A stretch of 64,000 nt of DNA from assembly GCF_000961795.1 (NCBI RefSeq), contig NZ_LADU01000139.1, positions 1-64,000 on the forward strand, written 5' to 3'. The stretch comes from Hyphomonas sp. BRH_c22 (GTDB lineage: Bacteria > Pseudomonadota > Alphaproteobacteria > Caulobacterales > Hyphomonadaceae). The position numbers were made by a program, and so were the translations under genes. Of this stretch, positions 28,714 to 37,781 are shown piece after piece (position 1 is the stretch's first letter; each line of letters opens with the position of its first letter). The notes beneath the pieces were generated by a model. That model saw only the letters and a program-made list of their open reading frames with translations, had not been told where the DNA came from and made no database searches.

Positions 28714-29010
28714 CTAAACAGGCATGCGGAGGAGTTCCTGATACGCCTCGACCACCTTGTCCCTAATGGTGACGGCAGCATCGAGCATCAGTTCGGCATT
28801 CGCCAGGGCAGCGACCATTGCATGCGGGTCAGCGCCCGTAACGGCCGTCTGCATGGTTGTCTTTTCGGCTTGCTGAAGGGCCGCCCTGAAGTCGTTGATA
28901 CCTTCGGCGACGACATTCTTGTCGGCATCCGGTTTGGTCGCGGCCTTGGCTGTATCTGCCGGCCGTGTCGTGTTGAGGGCCGTGTAGGCGTTGAAGCTTA
29001 CTGTAGACAT
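28714..29010 (-). CDS. fliE: Hook-basal body complex protein FliE
   Basis: 98 residues. The C-terminal helix (ALANAELMLDAAVTIRDKVV) matches FliE, the MS-ring/rod junction protein. It lies 17 nt after flgC and 15 nt before fliQ. Confidence 0.9.
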   Translation of the reverse strand: MSTVSFNAYTALNTTRPADTAKAATKPDADKNVVAEGINDFRAALQQAEKTTMQTAVTGADPHAMVAALANAELMLDAAVTIRDKVVEAYQELLRMPV

Positions 29011-29027
29011 GATCGCATATCGCCTTT

Positions 29028-29411
29028 CTAGCGCCGCAGAATATCAAGCAGGGAAGAGTACATGGACCGCGCCTGCTGGAACGCGTTAAGATTGGCCTCA
29101 TAGGTCCGGTTGGCCTCGCGCAGATCAGCCATTTCCATGACCAGAGATACGTTCGACATCGTCACGTAACCATCCGGGTCGGCCATTGGATGCGATGGAT
29201 TGTAGTCGCGTTGGCCAGCTGTCTCGTCGAGCATCTCTTTCATCGCCAGGAACTGGCTCGACCCCGACAGTTGAGGCTCGATGAGAAGCATCTTCTTCTG
29301 ATAGCCGGGCGTATCCACATTGGAGATATTCTCTGCCGCCACCGTGATACGGCGGGTTTCAAGCTGCATCCCGGAGACCGCTTGCTGCATGATTGCCTTG
29401 AGAGGATTCAT
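29028..29411 (-). CDS. flgC: Proximal rod protein FlgC
   Basis: 127 residues. The rod-family N-terminal motif AENISNVDTPGYQKK and the C-terminal helix EANRTYEANLNAFQQARSM are both complete. FlgC forms part of the proximal rod with FlgB, encoded 12 nt upstream. Confidence 0.95.
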   Translation of the reverse strand: MNPLKAIMQQAVSGMQLETRRITVAAENISNVDTPGYQKKMLLIEPQLSGSSQFLAMKEMLDETAGQRDYNPSHPMADPDGYVTMSNVSLVMEMADLREANRTYEANLNAFQQARSMYSSLLDILRR

Positions 29412-29423
29412 GATTGACTTCCC

Positions 29424-29783
29424 TTAGCGTCCCTTGCCCATCGCCGTTCGCAACAGGTCGAGGGTTTTCGTGTAGGCGGTCAGTGCCAGATTGTGCTGGC
29501 CCATGGCTTCCGCCGAACTGAACAATTCCTGCTCGAGGCTGACCGTGTTGCCATTCGGTGCAGCTTGCGTGTCTGCCAGGAGCGTCTTGAAGGATGCCGA
29601 AACACCACCAGGCTCGGTTCCAGACGCCGCACGCGCTATGAAGGCCTCGAATGATTCAATCTTTGCCGCCTTGTAACCGGGCTCGTCAGCGTGCGCGATA
29701 TTTGTCGCGCTCACCTTCTGGCTCTCGGCAGCATGGCGCGCCATGGCACCTAAAACCTGAAACATGGGCAGATCGGAAATCAT
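29424..29783 (-). CDS. flgB: Proximal rod protein FlgB
   Basis: 119 residues. It carries the rod motif ATNIAHADEPGYKAAK (normally ANNxANxxTPGY, here drifted) and the C-terminal segment SSAEAMGQHNLALTAYTKTL. It is the first gene of the minus-strand export/rod operon ending at 24175, and its start faces fliI across an 85-bp gap. Confidence 0.92.
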   Translation of the reverse strand: MISDLPMFQVLGAMARHAAESQKVSATNIAHADEPGYKAAKIESFEAFIARAASGTEPGGVSASFKTLLADTQAAPNGNTVSLEQELFSSAEAMGQHNLALTAYTKTLDLLRTAMGKGR

Positions 29784-29868
29784 GATCGATTCACTTTGGT
29801 TAACCGCATCACAAGGTTTGGTAATATATGTTAAAGAAAGGGTTAATTACATGTGAAGGCCGGTTTCC

Positions 29869-31218
29869 ATGCGGACGGGTGCAACTGCCTCATCGATGAA
29901 GCTTTTCAAGCTATGGGGCACCGTCACCGACGTGGCGCCTGGTGTTATCAAGATCGCCGGAATCAGCGAACTGGCTGGAGTCGGCAATGAGATTATCATT
30001 GAAAAGCAGGGTCTTACGGTTCTCGGGGAAATTCTGAACATCTCGGGTGACAGCGTTACGGCACTCTTGTTTTCCCCCTGCGATGCGATTCGGATCGGCG
30101 ACCAGGTCCAGATTGAACAGGAAGCCAGAATCGAACCTGGCGACCATTGGCTTGGAAAGATCATTAACTATCGCGGAGACGTTACCACCGGGGATATGGC
30201 GTCTCCTGCAACCCGCTCGATTCCCCGCAGGCTGCATGCTGCACCCCTGCCCGCACATGCCCGGCGCGGCATCGGGCCACGCCTGCCATCCGGCTGGATG
30301 GTCACCGATACGATGCTGCCGATCTGCCGAGGGCAGAGGCTGGGACTGTTTGCCGGCTCGGGTGTCGGAAAGTCGACCTTTCTTGGGTCTCTCGCAGCGG
30401 GCATGCAGGCCGAACGGGTCGTGATTGCCCTGATCGGCGAGCGTAGCCGCGAAGTGAACGATTTTGTGCGAAATGTCCTGCCGAAATCGATCCTGTCCAA
30501 GACCGTCATTGTGGCTGCAACGGCAAGCGAGCCCCCCGGCGCCAAGAAGCGCGCCGCCTATTGCGCGATGACTGCGGCAGAGCACTTCCGCGACCAGGGG
30601 CAGAATGTATTGCTCCTGTTCGATTCGATCACGCGATTTGCCGAGGCGCATCGCGAGACCGCGCTGGTCGCTGGCGAAACGCCAGCCCTCAATGCCTTTC
30701 CGCCTTCAACCGTCCGCGTGATTGCAGAGCTCGCCGAGCGGGCCGGTCCGGGCACGGACGGCAAAGGCGACATCACGGCAATCTATTCTGTACTTGTCGC
30801 CGGATCCGACATGGAAGAACCGGTCGCTGACATGATCCGCGGGATCCTGGATGGCCATATCATCCTCGCGCGCGACATTGCCGAACGCGGTCGCTATCCG
30901 GCGATCGACATTCTCCGGAGCGTGTCGCGCAGCTTGCCCCATGCTGCAACAGACGAGGAGAACGCCCTCATTCGCGAATGCCGCCGCATGTTCGCCCTGT
31001 ATGAAGAGATTGCGCCGATGCTGAGGGCAAACCTGTATGAATTCGGCAAGGATGCCGAGGCCGATAAGGCCATCGCGCTCTTTGCATTGCTGGACAAGTA
31101 TGCCGGAACACGGAATGAGAGCGGCATCAAAACCGCCTTTGCGCGTCTGGAGGAAATCCTGAAGTCAGAGAGCGGTCCGGACGTGCAAACCATGCCCGCA
31201 ACACCGATTGAGCTCTGA
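29869..31218 (+). CDS. fliI: Flagellum-specific ATPase FliI
   Basis: 449 residues. Walker A GSGVGKST at 163-170, Walker B LLLFDSITRF near 250, and the F1-like signature region PPSTVRVIAELAERAG. It energises and unloads export substrates with FliH. It is a lone plus-strand gene, divergent from flgB. Its stop is directly followed by the stop of the convergent DUF1217 gene. The start at 29869 has GAAGG upstream; Met10 is an alternative. Confidence 0.95.
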   Translation: MRTGATASSMKLFKLWGTVTDVAPGVIKIAGISELAGVGNEIIIEKQGLTVLGEILNISGDSVTALLFSPCDAIRIGDQVQIEQEARIEPGDHWLGKIINYRGDVTTGDMASPATRSIPRRLHAAPLPAHARRGIGPRLPSGWMVTDTMLPICRGQRLGLFAGSGVGKSTFLGSLAAGMQAERVVIALIGERSREVNDFVRNVLPKSILSKTVIVAATASEPPGAKKRAAYCAMTAAEHFRDQGQNVLLLFDSITRFAEAHRETALVAGETPALNAFPPSTVRVIAELAERAGPGTDGKGDITAIYSVLVAGSDMEEPVADMIRGILDGHIILARDIAERGRYPAIDILRSVSRSLPHAATDEENALIRECRRMFALYEEIAPMLRANLYEFGKDAEADKAIALFALLDKYAGTRNESGIKTAFARLEEILKSESGPDVQTMPATPIEL

Positions 31219-32052
31219 TCAAAGCAGACTTAAAAACAGATTTTGACTTCCTTGGCTGCCAAGGCCAGAGCCGCCTCCCAAAAGTGTCAATGCGGCGGAT
31301 GCGGACGAATAATTGGTCATGCCTTGTGCGATCGACTCCATCGCATGAAACCTCTGTATCACCCGGTTGATATTTTCAGGTGAGGTGAGCTCGGACATTT
31401 CGCGAATGCCGAAAGTGCGCTGCAGGCTTTCTTTGAGAATGACGGCCTGGCGCTCGATCGGCAGTTTGCCGATATCCGAAGGCAGGTTCGTGGCGCCTTC
31501 GAGCAGGGTTCGGATCGGCACATCGCCGAGCATCCTATAAAGAATGGCCTCTTCGCTAGAGCCTGATCCGGCAATCTTTCCGATTTCCGACTTGTAGTTG
31601 AGGCTGAGACGCATGCTGTCGTCGACTTCACCGACGGAGGCCTTGAAAGAAGCCGTCTCAAAATTGTTTGCGATACCTGCCACCTCCTCCGGGGAGAAGT
31701 AAATCATCCCGCTAATGGGTTTCAGGGCTTTCGCAAACGCAGTGTACTTTGAGTTGTTCAGCCGGGCCAGAAACGTGCTTTCCGGATCAGCAACTTCGGT
31801 GAGTACCTTGTCGATGAACCCGCGTTTCCATTCCTCGCCGCCTAGATCAAATGAGGTCAGCGCAACACGAAGTAAGCGTCTGTCATCGAGAAAATTTTCG
31901 ACCGAAATCGGCTTGGAAAACTTTTCAATGAGATAATCGCGGTCCAGTTTGACCTGCGCAGAATTGGAATGGCTCTCAAGCTGGCGCTCATAGGTCGCCT
32001 CAAGGAACTTCCACCCACTATTGCCGGTCAGGGGAATGACGGGCTGAAACAT
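31219..32052 (-). CDS. DUF1217-type flagellar protein
   Basis: 277 residues without signal peptide or membrane helix. The pattern matches DUF1217 proteins of alphaproteobacterial flagellar clusters, with repeated EF-like segments (DYLIEKFSKPISVENFLDD, FAKALKPISG). The role is not established; a flagellin-related or filament-assembly function has been assumed from its neighbours. It lies 3 nt after flbT on the same strand, in the flagellin-flaF-flbT group. Confidence 0.75.
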   Translation of the reverse strand: MFQPVIPLTGNSGWKFLEATYERQLESHSNSAQVKLDRDYLIEKFSKPISVENFLDDRRLLRVALTSFDLGGEEWKRGFIDKVLTEVADPESTFLARLNNSKYTAFAKALKPISGMIYFSPEEVAGIANNFETASFKASVGEVDDSMRLSLNYKSEIGKIAGSGSSEEAILYRMLGDVPIRTLLEGATNLPSDIGKLPIERQAVILKESLQRTFGIREMSELTSPENINRVIQRFHAMESIAQGMTNYSSASAALTLLGGGSGLGSQGSQNLFLSLL

Positions 32053-32055
32053 GGG

Positions 32056-32490
32056 TCAGGCGACTTTCGCATCTTCGAGTGTCACAGGAGACTTGTTGAA
32101 TCGCGCCAGGAGCTGGTTCTCCAAGATCAGAATCTGCCGGAGGTGACAGAGTGCCGAATAGTAATTTCCCCGGCTGATCATCGAACGGAGCGTCGGAATG
32201 AGTTCAGGATCGATGGCTTTAAAAACATCGAGAAGCTTGGCGCATTCATCGTCGATCGCCGGAAGCGTGCCGAATTCCTCAAGATCACCCGTGATCAGCA
32301 ATTGGACGGCATAGTAGACTTGCTTGCAGGGCGTGTTGACTTCTTCGGGTCGCAAAGCGTCACGGCAGCGCAGGACCCTGACATCACTGTCAGTGATCCG
32401 AATGCGGGCAGGTTTGTCACCATTCTCAAGGATGGCGCCGTTGACGATAAAGCGTTCACCAGGGGCGATTTTCAGAACGAGACCGGACAT
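32056..32490 (-). CDS. flbT: Flagellin post-transcriptional regulator FlbT
   Basis: 144 residues with the family start LVLKIAPGERFIVNGAILEN and the segment KQVYYAVQLLITGD. In Caulobacter FlbT destabilises flagellin mRNA until the hook is complete; the same is likely here. The start overlaps the flaF stop by one base. Confidence 0.95.
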   Translation of the reverse strand: MSGLVLKIAPGERFIVNGAILENGDKPARIRITDSDVRVLRCRDALRPEEVNTPCKQVYYAVQLLITGDLEEFGTLPAIDDECAKLLDVFKAIDPELIPTLRSMISRGNYYSALCHLRQILILENQLLARFNKSPVTLEDAKVA

Positions 32491-32879
32491 CAGGCTGCCT
32501 CACCATGCAAATCGGGCTGAGCGGAACCGGCGAGGCCGGCAATGATCGGACGATTGACCTCAATCAGGTCGGCTATGTTGCCGGTACCTGAGAGAATCTC
32601 CATGCTCGTTTTCTGTACGAACTTGGAGAGCTGCAGGAGCCTGGATTTTAAATCTATCGGAAGTGAATTGGCGGGGTTCAGCAAATCGGTCGTGAGAAGC
32701 GTCCACAGTTGCTGGTTGCGATGGATGGCGTCTGCCTTGGCTGACGGACTGGGAGAGTCTGACCTGGCGACCTCTTCAAGAGCCTCGGTGATCTGAAGGA
32801 AGAGTGCGTGCTCAATTCCCTTGTCACTCGCGGTGCGTTTCTGGACCTGACCATAAGCCTTGAATGCCAAATTATGCAA
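32490..32879 (-). CDS. flaF: Flagellar biosynthesis regulator FlaF
   Basis: 129 residues from a TTG start, chosen because AGGAGG lies about 7 nt upstream and the resulting N-terminus (MHNLAFKAYGQVQKRT) matches FlaF. A longer frame starting at 32936 would cover this ribosome site. FlaF is the flagellin secretion/translation partner of FlbT. It sits between the flagellin gene and flbT. Confidence 0.92.
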   Translation of the reverse strand: MHNLAFKAYGQVQKRTASDKGIEHALFLQITEALEEVARSDSPSPSAKADAIHRNQQLWTLLTTDLLNPANSLPIDLKSRLLQLSKFVQKTSMEILSGTGNIADLIEVNRPIIAGLAGSAQPDLHGEAA

Positions 32880-32945
32880 AGCGCCCTCCTGGCGACGTAG
32901 TGGGAATGGCCCGAGCGCATCAAACGCCCGGGCCACCAGTCAGTA

Positions 32946-34190
32946 TTAGCGGAACAGTGACAGCAGAGACTGCGGTGCCTGGTTCGCAATGGACAGAGCC
33001 TGAACACCAAGCTGCGACTGAACCTGCAGAGCCTGCAGTTTCGCGGAAGCAGCTTCCATGTCGGCGTCAACGAGACCACCGATGCCCGACGTCATGGCGT
33101 CGACCAGTGTGTTCACGAATTCACCCTGGCTTTCGATGCGCTTCTGGGACGAGCCGAGGGCAGCCGCAGCGTCGATCGAGGTTTGCAGCAGGCCTTCAAT
33201 AGCGGTCAGAGCAGAGGTTGCACCGGCGTCCGTGGTAACATCAACCGTGGCAAGGTTGCCAAGACCACCTGTGGTCGTGCCTGCTGTACCGCCGGTCGTC
33301 GCCGTCGCCGTAACGGCAAGAGCAGCTGCGGAGGCGTTAGCGATCGTGATCGTACCATCAGCACGGGAGACCGAGTAGTTGGTTTCGCCAGTTGCCGAGA
33401 AGAAGGTCGAGATCTGGTTGGCCAGGTTTGCCGCGACCGAGGAAGCGCTATCGTCAGCATTCGCAACATACTCGAACGTACGCTGACCAAGGGAGTTGTT
33501 GGTCGCTGAGTCATTGAGAAGGATGCGATAGCTGTGGCCATCGGCGACAGATTCGATCGTAACGTCCAAAGTGCCTGCTGCGGCAGCAGCCGTTGCCGTG
33601 CCCGAGTTCGCGCCCGAGTTGATGATCGTCATGTCGGCGTTCGCCACGGCGCCGAACGTGGCAGCAGTGGCCGAGTTGCTGAGCGACAGGTCCTGGCGCT
33701 CAACGCTGATAAACGAAGCGGCGACCGAGCCACCTGACGAACGATCCAGCGATGCCAGGAAGTCAACATCGGCGGTCGAGCTGCCGTCAAGCAGGTTCAG
33801 GCCGTTGAACTGGGCGGCGCCGACAATCGTCTGGATGCCTTTTGTCAGTTCATCAATGTCAGTCTGAATCTTCGAACGGTCGACGTTGCCCTGCTGGGAT
33901 GCAACGATAAGGTTCTTGATGTCCTGAAGGTTCTCGGTAACGGCTTCAGCAGCCGAACGCGCAACCCCGACAGTCGAAGAACCGAGGTTCAGCGAGTCGG
34001 AAATCGTCTTGAAGCTTTCAACGTCGGTCGACATGACAGTCGAGATGGCCCAGATCGAAGCGTTGTCCTTGGCGGACGACACTTTCTTGCCTGTCGAGAT
34101 CTCGTTTTGAACCGTAGCGAGATCTTTGTTGATGCTGCGAAGGGTGTCGAGCGCGACCATGGCGCTGTTATTGGTAAGAATACTGGACAC
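32946..34190 (-). CDS. fliC: Flagellin
   Basis: 414 residues. The conserved N-terminal D0/D1 coil (NNSAMVALDTLRSINKDL, STGKKVSSAKDNASIWAIS) and C-terminal coil (QVQSQLGVQALSIANQAPQS) flank a variable Thr/Ala/Gly-rich centre (~160-320). GTG start, with GAGG upstream. It is the only flagellin in the window and is followed at 66 bp by flaF. Confidence 0.95.
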   Translation of the reverse strand: MSSILTNNSAMVALDTLRSINKDLATVQNEISTGKKVSSAKDNASIWAISTVMSTDVESFKTISDSLNLGSSTVGVARSAAEAVTENLQDIKNLIVASQQGNVDRSKIQTDIDELTKGIQTIVGAAQFNGLNLLDGSSTADVDFLASLDRSSGGSVAASFISVERQDLSLSNSATAATFGAVANADMTIINSGANSGTATAAAAAGTLDVTIESVADGHSYRILLNDSATNNSLGQRTFEYVANADDSASSVAANLANQISTFFSATGETNYSVSRADGTITIANASAAALAVTATATTGGTAGTTTGGLGNLATVDVTTDAGATSALTAIEGLLQTSIDAAAALGSSQKRIESQGEFVNTLVDAMTSGIGGLVDADMEAASAKLQALQVQSQLGVQALSIANQAPQSLLSLFR

Positions 34191-34335
34191 AGTTTGGTAC
34201 CTCTAAATATTTCTCCATGACCTCAGCCATGAAATTGATCAAACTCGCGTCATCCTGACAGCGGAGAAAACCGCCAACCTATCTTGGTTGTTACAGTTAT
34301 CCCTAAGATCGCATTGTGTAGATAGGGTTAATCGA

Positions 34336-34716
34336 TCACGCTTTTCTCCGGAACTGACCAGTAACCTCCGTAAAAGGAATTTTACTTCCGTTCTGCGCGT
34401 AGGATCCGACATAGGCACTGCCATGCATTGACTCGAGTCTTTCAATGGCATGGCGCAGACCATTCCTGATCGCATCGAAATGCGCTGAGTTCTCTCGGGA
34501 GAGACGGACAATTTCTTCCATATCTGCGCGATGCCCGACAGGATGGGAATTTAGTTCCCTATCAGCAAGAAACGCCTCGAGATCCTGTATCGCTTCCATC
34601 TTGTCTGGCATAAGGGCAGCTGCATCACGCGCCCGCCCTGTCAGAAGCAAGTTTCTCTCATTGAGAAGAATATCCCTAAGCCTGCCCGTCTGGGCGCCGA
34701 GTTCGAGATGGTTCAC
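34336..34716 (-). CDS. FlgN-like flagellar chaperone candidate
   Basis: 126 residues, all helical, with a long central coil and a Gly/Ser C-terminal tail. Length, helicity and pairing with the rod-binding gene (ATGA overlap) suggest a FlgN-type chaperone for FlgK/FlgL, but there is no decisive motif. The 145 bp between it and the flagellin gene hold the flagellin promoter; I see no clear sigma-54 box there. Confidence 0.5.
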   Translation of the reverse strand: MNHLELGAQTGRLRDILLNERNLLLTGRARDAAALMPDKMEAIQDLEAFLADRELNSHPVGHRADMEEIVRLSRENSAHFDAIRNGLRHAIERLESMHGSAYVGSYAQNGSKIPFTEVTGQFRRKA

Positions 34717-35033
34717 GATATCTTATCCACTCTCGGTTGCGGCGCAGGACCGGCATTGAATTTGACGGCGTCGGCAAGACCAAGCGGGTGAGACTCAGCT
34801 ATATCCTTTGCAACCGCCTCGACAACATATCTGGAAAATGCAGAGGCGGCTTCTCCGCCTCCCTGCGAAAAAGCCTTTTCCAAACCCGCATGAGTCAGCA
34901 TTTCGGCCCAAAGCATTTGTTCAAAGCGCTGGCCAATGTTCGATACATCAGCGTCAGACAAGGCTGCATTCACACGCTCCAGGGGCCCGATACTGGGTGC
35001 ACTCATACCGGGATAGGCAATTGGGCCTGCCAT
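34713..35033 (-). CDS. flgJ: Rod-binding protein (FlgJ N-terminal domain type)
   Basis: 106 residues consisting only of the rod-capping domain (FEQMLWAEMLTHAGLEKAF, AASAFSRYVVEAVAKDIAE); the muramidase half of enterobacterial FlgJ is absent, as in most alphaproteobacteria. The ATG at 35033 is chosen because GGAG lies 6 nt before it; longer starts up to 35132 are possible but run into the divergent fliK promoter. Confidence 0.8.
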   Translation of the reverse strand: MAGPIAYPGMSAPSIGPLERVNAALSDADVSNIGQRFEQMLWAEMLTHAGLEKAFSQGGGEAASAFSRYVVEAVAKDIAESHPLGLADAVKFNAGPAPQPRVDKIS

Positions 35034-35086
35034 TTGATACTCCGTAAGCATACAAAATCGAAAAGTGAATGAAATCACTTCGAGAA

Positions 35087-35101
35087 TTAACCTACTTTTT
35101 A
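35087..35101. promoter_or_regulatory. CtrA-like box between flgJ and fliK
   Basis: TTAACCTACTTTTTA fits TTAA-N7-TTWA closely (consensus TTAA-N7-TTAA). It lies in the short gap between the divergent flgJ and fliK genes. CtrA control of flagellar class II genes is known from Caulobacter; binding here is inferred. Confidence 0.4.
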
Positions 35102-35149
35102 CGCGGCGTGGTTTTAATTTGGTTAACAGCAAGAATTACAGGCTCAAAA

Positions 35150-36571
35150 ATGGCTTTCACCCTCGAAGCGGATTTCCTCAGTCGTCCGGCCAGGCCCGCT
35201 TCCGAACCAGGGAAAAAGCCTCTGGAGACGGACCACAAAGGCGCCGACTTCAGAGAAAGCCTGTCGAAGTTCGACAGGGTGCCGCCTCGTGATGAGGAGC
35301 CGGAAAGTCTGAACCGGACTGAGGCAGGGCAGACATCTGTCTCGGCAATTCTCATAAATGTTGCGCAGAAGACACCCGAGCCGGATGCCTCGCCTGATGG
35401 GGAATTGCTCGACCTCTCCTTGAGTGCTGATATTACCTTGGCGACCCGCAGTTCCGCAAATGAACTGGCCCCGGGGCTCGCTTCTGCAGCTGACTTGACC
35501 TCGGAAATGACTGATGAGCTCGTCACGGACACCCGCACGGCCGACATGATCACGACTTCTTCGTCAAGCACTGCAGGCGAGACGCTCGCCACGCCTGTTT
35601 CTGAAAGAGCCTTGCCCGTTGCTGCTGAAATTCCCGCATCACCGGCTATGGCCTCACATGAAGTTTCTGACCCAGCGTTACAATCTAAAAGCGAATCACC
35701 ATCACCTCCATCTGATGCAGCCAACGCTTCAAATCACACCGATACTGAGCCTGCCGTTCAGTCTGCCCCAATAGGCGTCGCAGCAAGCCTTGCCGCACAC
35801 TCACCGACCCATACTGGATCGACGGATAAAGTCGAAAGCACGGGCACCATAGCCACACCTGCATCGCAATCGGCAGCGCAGGCGACCAGTGGAAATGCCT
35901 CCGACCACAAGCAATCGGATCGTGACCGGTTCATTAATGATGCTTCCCTGACCGATCCGGAACTTAAAGCTTCGACACCACAGCGAACTGATGCAGCATC
36001 ATTCTCGGATATCGTGACGACCGATAAGCCTGCTGCATCTCAGGACATGAGCCTGGGCGCACCGCCTTTCCTGCTACAAAATCAAGCGCCGCAAACGGCG
36101 ACCGCCCCTGTTCCAACCGGCTTCACACAAACGCATGCCTTGATAACAGCAACTCCAGCTGAGGTCGTCGATGTGATTTCCGATTCTCTGGCGTCGCCCG
36201 ACGACCGCAAGAACCGTATCGTCGTTCAACTCGATCCGCCCGAACTGGGGCGCGTTTCCATCGACTACAAATTCGATTCCCAGGGCCTTCAACATGTGAC
36301 CATCACGGGCGAATCCCCGGAAGCAATGCGGCAACTGCGCCTGATGCATTTTGAGCTGGTCAACGCTCTGGAAAAACAGGGATTGTCCGGCCAGAATATG
36401 TCCTTTCAACAACAGCAAGCCCAGCAGGATCCGGGTCAGCAAACTCCGCGTAACGGCCGGATTGATGCCGACATCGCCGGAAATCAGGAACTGAGTGCTC
36501 CTGTCCTGGTCGCAGCACAAACCTCTCGGCCCGGCTCGACGTCGAGCGGCGGCCTGAACATCAAGCTCTGA
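35150..36571 (+). CDS. fliK: Flagellar hook-length control protein FliK
   Basis: 473 residues from MAFTLEADF. A long, low-complexity Ser/Thr/Ala/Asp-rich ruler region (~40-330) precedes the conserved C-terminal hook-length domain (VQLDPPELGRVSIDYKF, MRQLRLMHFELVNALEKQGL) and a Gln-rich tail. It measures the hook and signals FlhB to switch substrates. It precedes flgD by 11 nt, as in many alphaproteobacteria. Confidence 0.9.
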   Translation: MAFTLEADFLSRPARPASEPGKKPLETDHKGADFRESLSKFDRVPPRDEEPESLNRTEAGQTSVSAILINVAQKTPEPDASPDGELLDLSLSADITLATRSSANELAPGLASAADLTSEMTDELVTDTRTADMITTSSSSTAGETLATPVSERALPVAAEIPASPAMASHEVSDPALQSKSESPSPPSDAANASNHTDTEPAVQSAPIGVAASLAAHSPTHTGSTDKVESTGTIATPASQSAAQATSGNASDHKQSDRDRFINDASLTDPELKASTPQRTDAASFSDIVTTDKPAASQDMSLGAPPFLLQNQAPQTATAPVPTGFTQTHALITATPAEVVDVISDSLASPDDRKNRIVVQLDPPELGRVSIDYKFDSQGLQHVTITGESPEAMRQLRLMHFELVNALEKQGLSGQNMSFQQQQAQQDPGQQTPRNGRIDADIAGNQELSAPVLVAAQTSRPGSTSSGGLNIKL

Positions 36572-36582
36572 AAGACCCACCC

Positions 36583-37149
36583 ATGACCACTGTAGCACCG
36601 GTAACAAACACAACCGCAGGCATCGCAACCGGGTCGGCGGAGCAGCCGGGAATCGGAGAAGAGTTCAACACCTTCCTGAAGCTCCTGACGGCTCAACTTC
36701 GTAATCAGGACCCGCTTGAACCACTTGATTCGACCCAGTTTGTCGAGCAGCTTGCGACATTCTCGTCGCTGGAGCAGAACGTGAAATCGAACTCAAGCCT
36801 CGATGTCATTGCCGCCAAGATGAGTGACCTCTATGCCATTGTTGCCAGTCAATGGCTGGGGCAAACAGTTACGGTGGAATCGACCTGGGTTCCGTTCTCC
36901 GAGCAGGCCATCAAGTTCACAGTCGACATTCCAGACGAAGTCGACCGCGCCGTCCTGACAGTCAAGGACGATACCGGAAAAGTGGTCTGGAACGAGACAC
37001 TCGACGAGAGTAAGACAAACTTCAGCTGGAGTGGCAGCGTTCTGACTGGCGACGCGAAGGCACCCGAGGGGCTCTACCAGATGGGCATCGACCTGTATCG
37101 CGCTGACGAGTATGCCGGGACGATGGCTCCCAAGCTCGACCTGAACTGA
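36583..37149 (+). CDS. flgD: Hook-capping protein FlgD
   Basis: 188 residues. The N-terminal motif FLKLLTAQLRNQDPLEPLDS is diagnostic. The C-terminal part is short (FlgD-Ig-like region). The hook cap is needed for FlgE polymerisation. It ends 68 bp before the convergent FliL-like gene. Confidence 0.95.
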   Translation: MTTVAPVTNTTAGIATGSAEQPGIGEEFNTFLKLLTAQLRNQDPLEPLDSTQFVEQLATFSSLEQNVKSNSSLDVIAAKMSDLYAIVASQWLGQTVTVESTWVPFSEQAIKFTVDIPDEVDRAVLTVKDDTGKVVWNETLDESKTNFSWSGSVLTGDAKAPEGLYQMGIDLYRADEYAGTMAPKLDLN

Positions 37150-37217
37150 TAGGTCTTTACGCAGTCTGGTCTCTGTAAGTCACCACGAACATGCGTGTAT
37201 GGACAGTCCGAGATAGG

Positions 37218-37772
37218 CTAGAGCTGCTGCTTGGCCATATCCACGATCAAGACGTTCTTGATGCCTTCGGGTACGATCTTTTGCAGATTCATGAGAACTG
37301 TCGCGCGAATGGATTCGTAATTTTCCAGGCTAGCAATCGCTTCAAGGGTACTGCCATCATTGCTGAGTTCAATCAGCGTCGTCATGATATTGTCGCGAAT
37401 CTTGGGCTCCATGGCGAACAATTTCGAAGTTATTTTTGAATCGACTTCAAGATTGATGTTCAGGATCACCAGACTTTCAACCCGGCTTTCCCGCATAACC
37501 GGAATGACGAATTCACGCGTAAACTTGAAATAGTCAACCGAGCCCGAAGCCGGACTGCCATGACTATCCTTTGCAGCGTGGCTGTCTTTCTTTTCGGCTG
37601 GCTCTGATCCGTGCCCGCCTGCCTTTTCCGCCGCGTGAGATTTGTCTTTCGGTGTGCTGGTGTGATCTGAAGCGCCTGACGTCGCACCGGCCCCATTCTT
37701 GAGGAAGTTTCCGCCTATTCCGCCCACAATGATGCAGACAATGACGATAACGGCAGAAATAATGTTCTTCAT
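37218..37772 (-). CDS. FliL-like basal body protein, paralog with His-rich linker
   Basis: 184 residues. A single N-terminal membrane helix (SAVIVIVCIIVGGIGGNF) is followed by a Lys/His/Ser-rich linker (~30-75) and a FliL-like domain (LVILNINLEVDSKITSKLF, ENYESIRATVLMNLQKIV). A second, clearer FliL is encoded at 54421. It is the last gene of the minus-strand motA operon (motA to flgH), 9 nt after flgH. Confidence 0.7.
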   Translation of the reverse strand: MKNIISAVIVIVCIIVGGIGGNFLKNGAGATSGASDHTSTPKDKSHAAEKAGGHGSEPAEKKDSHAAKDSHGSPASGSVDYFKFTREFVIPVMRESRVESLVILNINLEVDSKITSKLFAMEPKIRDNIMTTLIELSNDGSTLEAIASLENYESIRATVLMNLQKIVPEGIKNVLIVDMAKQQL

Positions 37773-37781
37773 GAGAGTTCC

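Noticed and set aside
29831-29846. TTAA pair before fliI as a CtrA site
   Set aside because: Spacing between the TTAA halves is 8, not 7; not counted with the better boxes.
34191-34335. Sigma-54 promoter for flagellin
   Set aside because: No convincing GG-N10-GC with proper flanks on the minus strand; class III control cannot be supported from this sequence.
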